Source of the DNA: Acidobacteriota bacterium
GTDB taxonomy: Bacteria; Acidobacteriota; Vicinamibacteria; Vicinamibacterales; JAFNAJ01
Direction of reading: 5' to 3'
NCBI GenBank assembly: GCA_017860085.1
Contig: JAFNAJ010000100.1
Span: 1-8,016, forward strand
Length of the DNA: 8,016 nucleotides
The translations under genes and the position numbers were made by a program. The notes beneath the pieces are model-generated. The model searched no databases. It had not been told where the DNA came from and worked only from the letters and a program-made list of their open reading frames with translations. Shown here piece by piece: positions 5,799-8,016 of this stretch; position 1 is the first letter of the stretch; each line of letters opens with the position of its first letter.

Positions 5799-7460
5799 GT
5801 GCTTGCCGCCACCCTGCAGATCAGGAGCGAGGAAGGCGACCGACGGGTGCCCATCGACAGGCCCCAGTTTCGAATCGGCCGCAGCCAGGACAACGAACTG
5901 GTTCTGGACTCGTTCGAGGTCTCGCGCCATCACGCGCTGATCACCCTGGAGGACGCCTGCTTCGTCCTTCGTGACCACGCCTCGAAGCTGGGCACGTGGG
6001 TCAATGGTGAGCGCGTTGCCGAGCGGACGCTGGCGCCCGGCGACCGGATCCGGCTTGGTGGGGCAGGCGGTGTCAATCTGGTGTTCGAGCAGGGCTCGAC
6101 CCGCGTCTCCATCCCCCATCGCGCCTCTGCAACGAGCTCCGCCATCGTCAACGTGGGGCATGTGGCAGCATTGCTTGCCGGGTTGCGCGCGCTCGGTGGC
6201 AGCCGCGTGCTGGACGATGTGCTGGCGCTCGTGCTCGACGCGGCTCTCGTCGTCAGCGAGGCCGAGCGCGGCTTCATAATGCTTGCAGGCCGTAGCGGCG
6301 CGCTCGAGTTCAAGCTCGCGCGGGGCTGCGGTGGCGTCACGCTGCCCGACTCGGATTTTCGCAGCCACCGTGTGCCCGAAGACGTGTTTGCGACCGGCCA
6401 TGCGCAGTACTTCGTCGACTTCCCCGAGGAAGTGCCGGATCCCGACCAGCGGGCCTCAGTCGCTCTGCAGTTGGGGACCGTCTCGTGTCTCCCGCTCGTC
6501 GCCTTCGAACTGGTGGACCGAACGACCGACCTTGGCCGGGAACGTCGCATCGGCGTGCTCTATCTCGACAGCCGAAAGAAGGGGCGGCTGATGTCGACGG
6601 CCACCAGGTCGGCCCTCGAGGCGCTGGCAACCAACGCCGCGATCGCCATCGAGAACGCACGGCTGTACCGCGAGACGATGGAGAAGGCGCGGCTGGAGCA
6701 CGAGATGCGGGTGGCGGCGGAGATCCAGCGCCTGCTGCTGCCACGGGCCCCGCACGCAGGTCGGTACTGCGAGGCGGTGGGCTTCACCATCCCAAGTCGC
6801 TCGATTGGGGGGGACTTCTTCGACTACCTGGAGATCGGTGGCGAGCGGTTCGTTTTCGCACTGGGCGATGTGGCGGGCAAGGGGCCTCCCGCGGCGCTAC
6901 TGAGCACGCTGGTCCTGGGAATCCTCGCGGACCGACGTCGTGACTCGCGGTCGCCTGCCGAGACGGTGTCGCGCGTGAACGACGCACTGGCCTTGCGTTC
7001 AATCGAGGCGCGGTACGTGACGCTGCTCTGTGGTCAACTGACGCCCGACGGTCGGCTCGCCTACTGCAATGCCGGCCACAGCCTGCCGCTGCTGGTTGGC
7101 CCGGTTGGCGTGCGTCGGCTGCAGGTCGGAGGACCCCCGGTCGGAATGTTCGAGGCGGCTCGGTTCGACGAGGAGGTCCTCGTGCTGACCGCAGGTGACC
7201 GACTGATCGTGTACACCGATGGGGTGTCGGAGGCGCGCAACGGCGCCGATGAGGAGTTCGGCGAGCAGCGCATCGTCGAGGTGGCGGAATCGAGTCCGGA
7301 TGCCGATCCGGCCGGGCTGGTCGCAGCGCTCAAAGCACGTGTGCAGGCCTTTGCTGCCGGCGTGCCTCAGAACGATGACATCACGGCGTTGGTCGTCGCC
7401 TATCGGCGCACTCGACCGGCGGGTCTTGAATCTCCACAGAACCCGCGAATCAGGACCTAG
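5799..7460 (+). CDS. FHA-GAF-SpoIIE (PP2C-type) serine/threonine phosphatase, RsbU-like
   Basis: A 553-residue cytoplasmic signalling protein with three domains. An FHA domain (about 5-98) has the phosphothreonine-binding signature GRSQDN (27-32), SRHHA (42-46) and KLGTWVNGER (63-72). A GAF domain (about 120-288) ends in NAAIAIENARLY. A helical, probably coiled-coil linker (about 288-315, AEIQRLLLP) leads to the SpoIIE/PPM phosphatase domain (about 320-537). Its metal-binding aspartates are all present: GGDFFD (Asp339, Asp342), GDVAGKG (Asp357), YTDG (Asp474) and NDD (Asp526/527), so it should be active. Such proteins usually dephosphorylate STAS-domain anti-sigma antagonists; the FHA domain suggests input from a Ser/Thr kinase. 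No partner gene (RsbW-like kinase, STAS protein, sigma factor) is beside it, so its target is unknown. The GTG start is chosen from the AAGGAG site 5 bases upstream. No membrane segments are seen. Confidence 0.93.
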   Translation: MLAATLQIRSEEGDRRVPIDRPQFRIGRSQDNELVLDSFEVSRHHALITLEDACFVLRDHASKLGTWVNGERVAERTLAPGDRIRLGGAGGVNLVFEQGSTRVSIPHRASATSSAIVNVGHVAALLAGLRALGGSRVLDDVLALVLDAALVVSEAERGFIMLAGRSGALEFKLARGCGGVTLPDSDFRSHRVPEDVFATGHAQYFVDFPEEVPDPDQRASVALQLGTVSCLPLVAFELVDRTTDLGRERRIGVLYLDSRKKGRLMSTATRSALEALATNAAIAIENARLYRETMEKARLEHEMRVAAEIQRLLLPRAPHAGRYCEAVGFTIPSRSIGGDFFDYLEIGGERFVFALGDVAGKGPPAALLSTLVLGILADRRRDSRSPAETVSRVNDALALRSIEARYVTLLCGQLTPDGRLAYCNAGHSLPLLVGPVGVRRLQVGGPPVGMFEAARFDEEVLVLTAGDRLIVYTDGVSEARNGADEEFGEQRIVEVAESSPDADPAGLVAALKARVQAFAAGVPQNDDITALVVAYRRTRPAGLESPQNPRIRT

Positions 7461-7469
7461 CTCTTGTGC

Positions 7470-7478
7470 TGATACACT
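7470..7478 (+). promoter_or_regulatory. Extended -10 promoter of the DinB-like gene, predicted leaderless
   Basis: TGATACACT is an extended -10 element: TG, one base, then TACACT (7473-7478). No good -35 box is visible 17 bases upstream, which fits an extended -10 promoter. It begins 9 bases after the phosphatase stop codon, and the ATG at 7489 is only 10 bases after the -10 box. The expected leader is about 0-5 bases, and the preceding bases (GCCAAACC) hold no Shine-Dalgarno sequence. Confidence 0.5.
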
Positions 7479-7488
7479 CAGCCAAACC

Positions 7489-7989
7489 ATGCACCCCCAT
7501 CTGCAGCAGGCGCTCGACGCCATCGAGCAGGCGACGGCCGGTCTCACGGTGGAGCACATCACGCGCCCCGTGCCGGGGAAGTGGTCGGTGGCCGAGATCC
7601 TCGACCACCTGAGGCTCGCCTTTGCCTTCAGCGCTCAGGCGCTCGAGCGCGTGGTCGAAAGTGGCCCGCCGAAGGTTCACCGGCCACGCGCATTCCAGTG
7701 GCTCGCGCGCACCCTGGTGATCGACGTTGGTTACTTCCCGAGAGTCCGCGCGCCCGAATCGGCCACCCCCGACGGTTCGGTGCCGCCGGAGCGCATCCTC
7801 GACGCGACCCGTGAGGCCCTGGTCGCCGTCGACGCAGCGTTGACGACGGCTGCGGTCCGGCTGGGCGAGGACACGCTCGTCCTGAAGCACCCGTATTTCG
7901 GTGGGCTCAGCCCGAGGCAGTGGCGCAAGTTCCACTGGCGCCACACGGTGCACCACATGGAGCAGGTCCGCCAGCGGGTTCGCGCCTGA
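7489..7989 (+). CDS. DinB-like / DUF1569-like four-helix protein
   Basis: A 166-residue soluble protein. GKWSVAEILDHL (30-41) and the C-terminal HWRHTVHHMEQVRQR (149-163) are typical of the DinB/YfiT-like four-helix bundle superfamily, in which three histidines bind a divalent metal. Candidate ligands here are His40, and His152 with His155 or His156. FGGLSPRQWRKFHWRH resembles the DUF1569 subgroup. Members include thiol-dependent S-transferases (mycothiol or bacillithiol) and many proteins of unknown role, so no specific reaction can be assigned. The ATG at 7489 is chosen because the conserved region begins about 30 residues later and a -10 box lies just before it; there is no ribosome binding site. 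It follows the phosphatase gene by 28 bases but seems to have its own promoter. No signal peptide or membrane segment is seen. Confidence 0.8.
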   Translation: MHPHLQQALDAIEQATAGLTVEHITRPVPGKWSVAEILDHLRLAFAFSAQALERVVESGPPKVHRPRAFQWLARTLVIDVGYFPRVRAPESATPDGSVPPERILDATREALVAVDAALTTAAVRLGEDTLVLKHPYFGGLSPRQWRKFHWRHTVHHMEQVRQRVRA

Positions 7990-7999
7990 GACCCCGATC

Positions 8000-8016
8000 A
8001 TGCTGGAGAAGGTCAG
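8000..8016 (+). CDS. Possible start of a further gene, cut by the window end
   Basis: An ATG at 8000, 10 bases after the DinB-like stop, opens a frame reading MLEKV before the window ends. No clear ribosome binding site precedes it. The tight spacing would fit co-transcription with the DinB-like gene, but five codons cannot establish a gene. Confidence 0.2.

Noticed and set aside
1..8016. CRISPR array, insertion sequence, attachment site, tRNA or rRNA
   Set aside because: I found no regularly spaced repeats, transposase motifs, long terminal inverted repeats or cloverleaf-like sequence on either strand by reading.

Overview
The window is GC-rich (clearly above 60% by eye) bacterial chromosome with a dense, ordinary gene layout and no mobile element, CRISPR array, tRNA or rRNA that I can see. 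The gene mix suggests a soil-type Acidobacteriota, perhaps Vicinamibacteria-like: a large S9 peptidase with a TolB-like propeller, a class A beta-lactamase-related serine hydrolase, an FHA-GAF-SpoIIE phosphatase and a DinB/DUF1569-like protein. That assignment is inference from protein style, not from a marker gene.

Layout from left to right. Positions 1-507 (+) hold the C-terminal part of isocitrate lyase (aceA), followed by a strong GC hairpin at 534-573 that probably ends its transcript. Positions 634-2451 (+) hold a lactate permease (lldP) with an unusual enlarged central loop. Four bases separate its stop from the stop of a convergent gene, an exported S9 peptidase at 2456-4492 (-). Upstream of that, on the same strand, lies an exported class A beta-lactamase-related serine hydrolase at 4549-5568 (-). 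The two may form an operon of secreted serine hydrolases. A 230-bp divergent intergenic region (5569-5798) carries a convincing promoter for each direction. On its right are the FHA-GAF-SpoIIE phosphatase at 5799-7460 (+) and a small DinB-like protein at 7489-7989 (+). A possible further start codon lies at 8000.

Isocitrate lyase (glyoxylate shunt) and lactate permease both serve growth on C2/C3 acids, so the left part looks like carbon-source metabolism. The central pair is secreted or periplasmic peptide or cell-wall hydrolysis. The right part is signalling: an FHA domain (phosphothreonine reader) joined to a GAF sensor and a PP2C-type phosphatase of the RsbU/SpoIIE kind, with no partner anti-sigma or STAS gene beside it in the window.

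The most interesting pattern is in the control regions. The beta-lactamase-like gene, the DinB-like gene and probably lldP have promoter -10 boxes so close to the start codon (6, 10 and 18 bases) that their mRNAs should be leaderless or nearly so, and none has a Shine-Dalgarno sequence. The phosphatase gene, by contrast, has a textbook promoter, a short leader and an AAGGAG site before a GTG start. I see no clearly new multi-gene system here.
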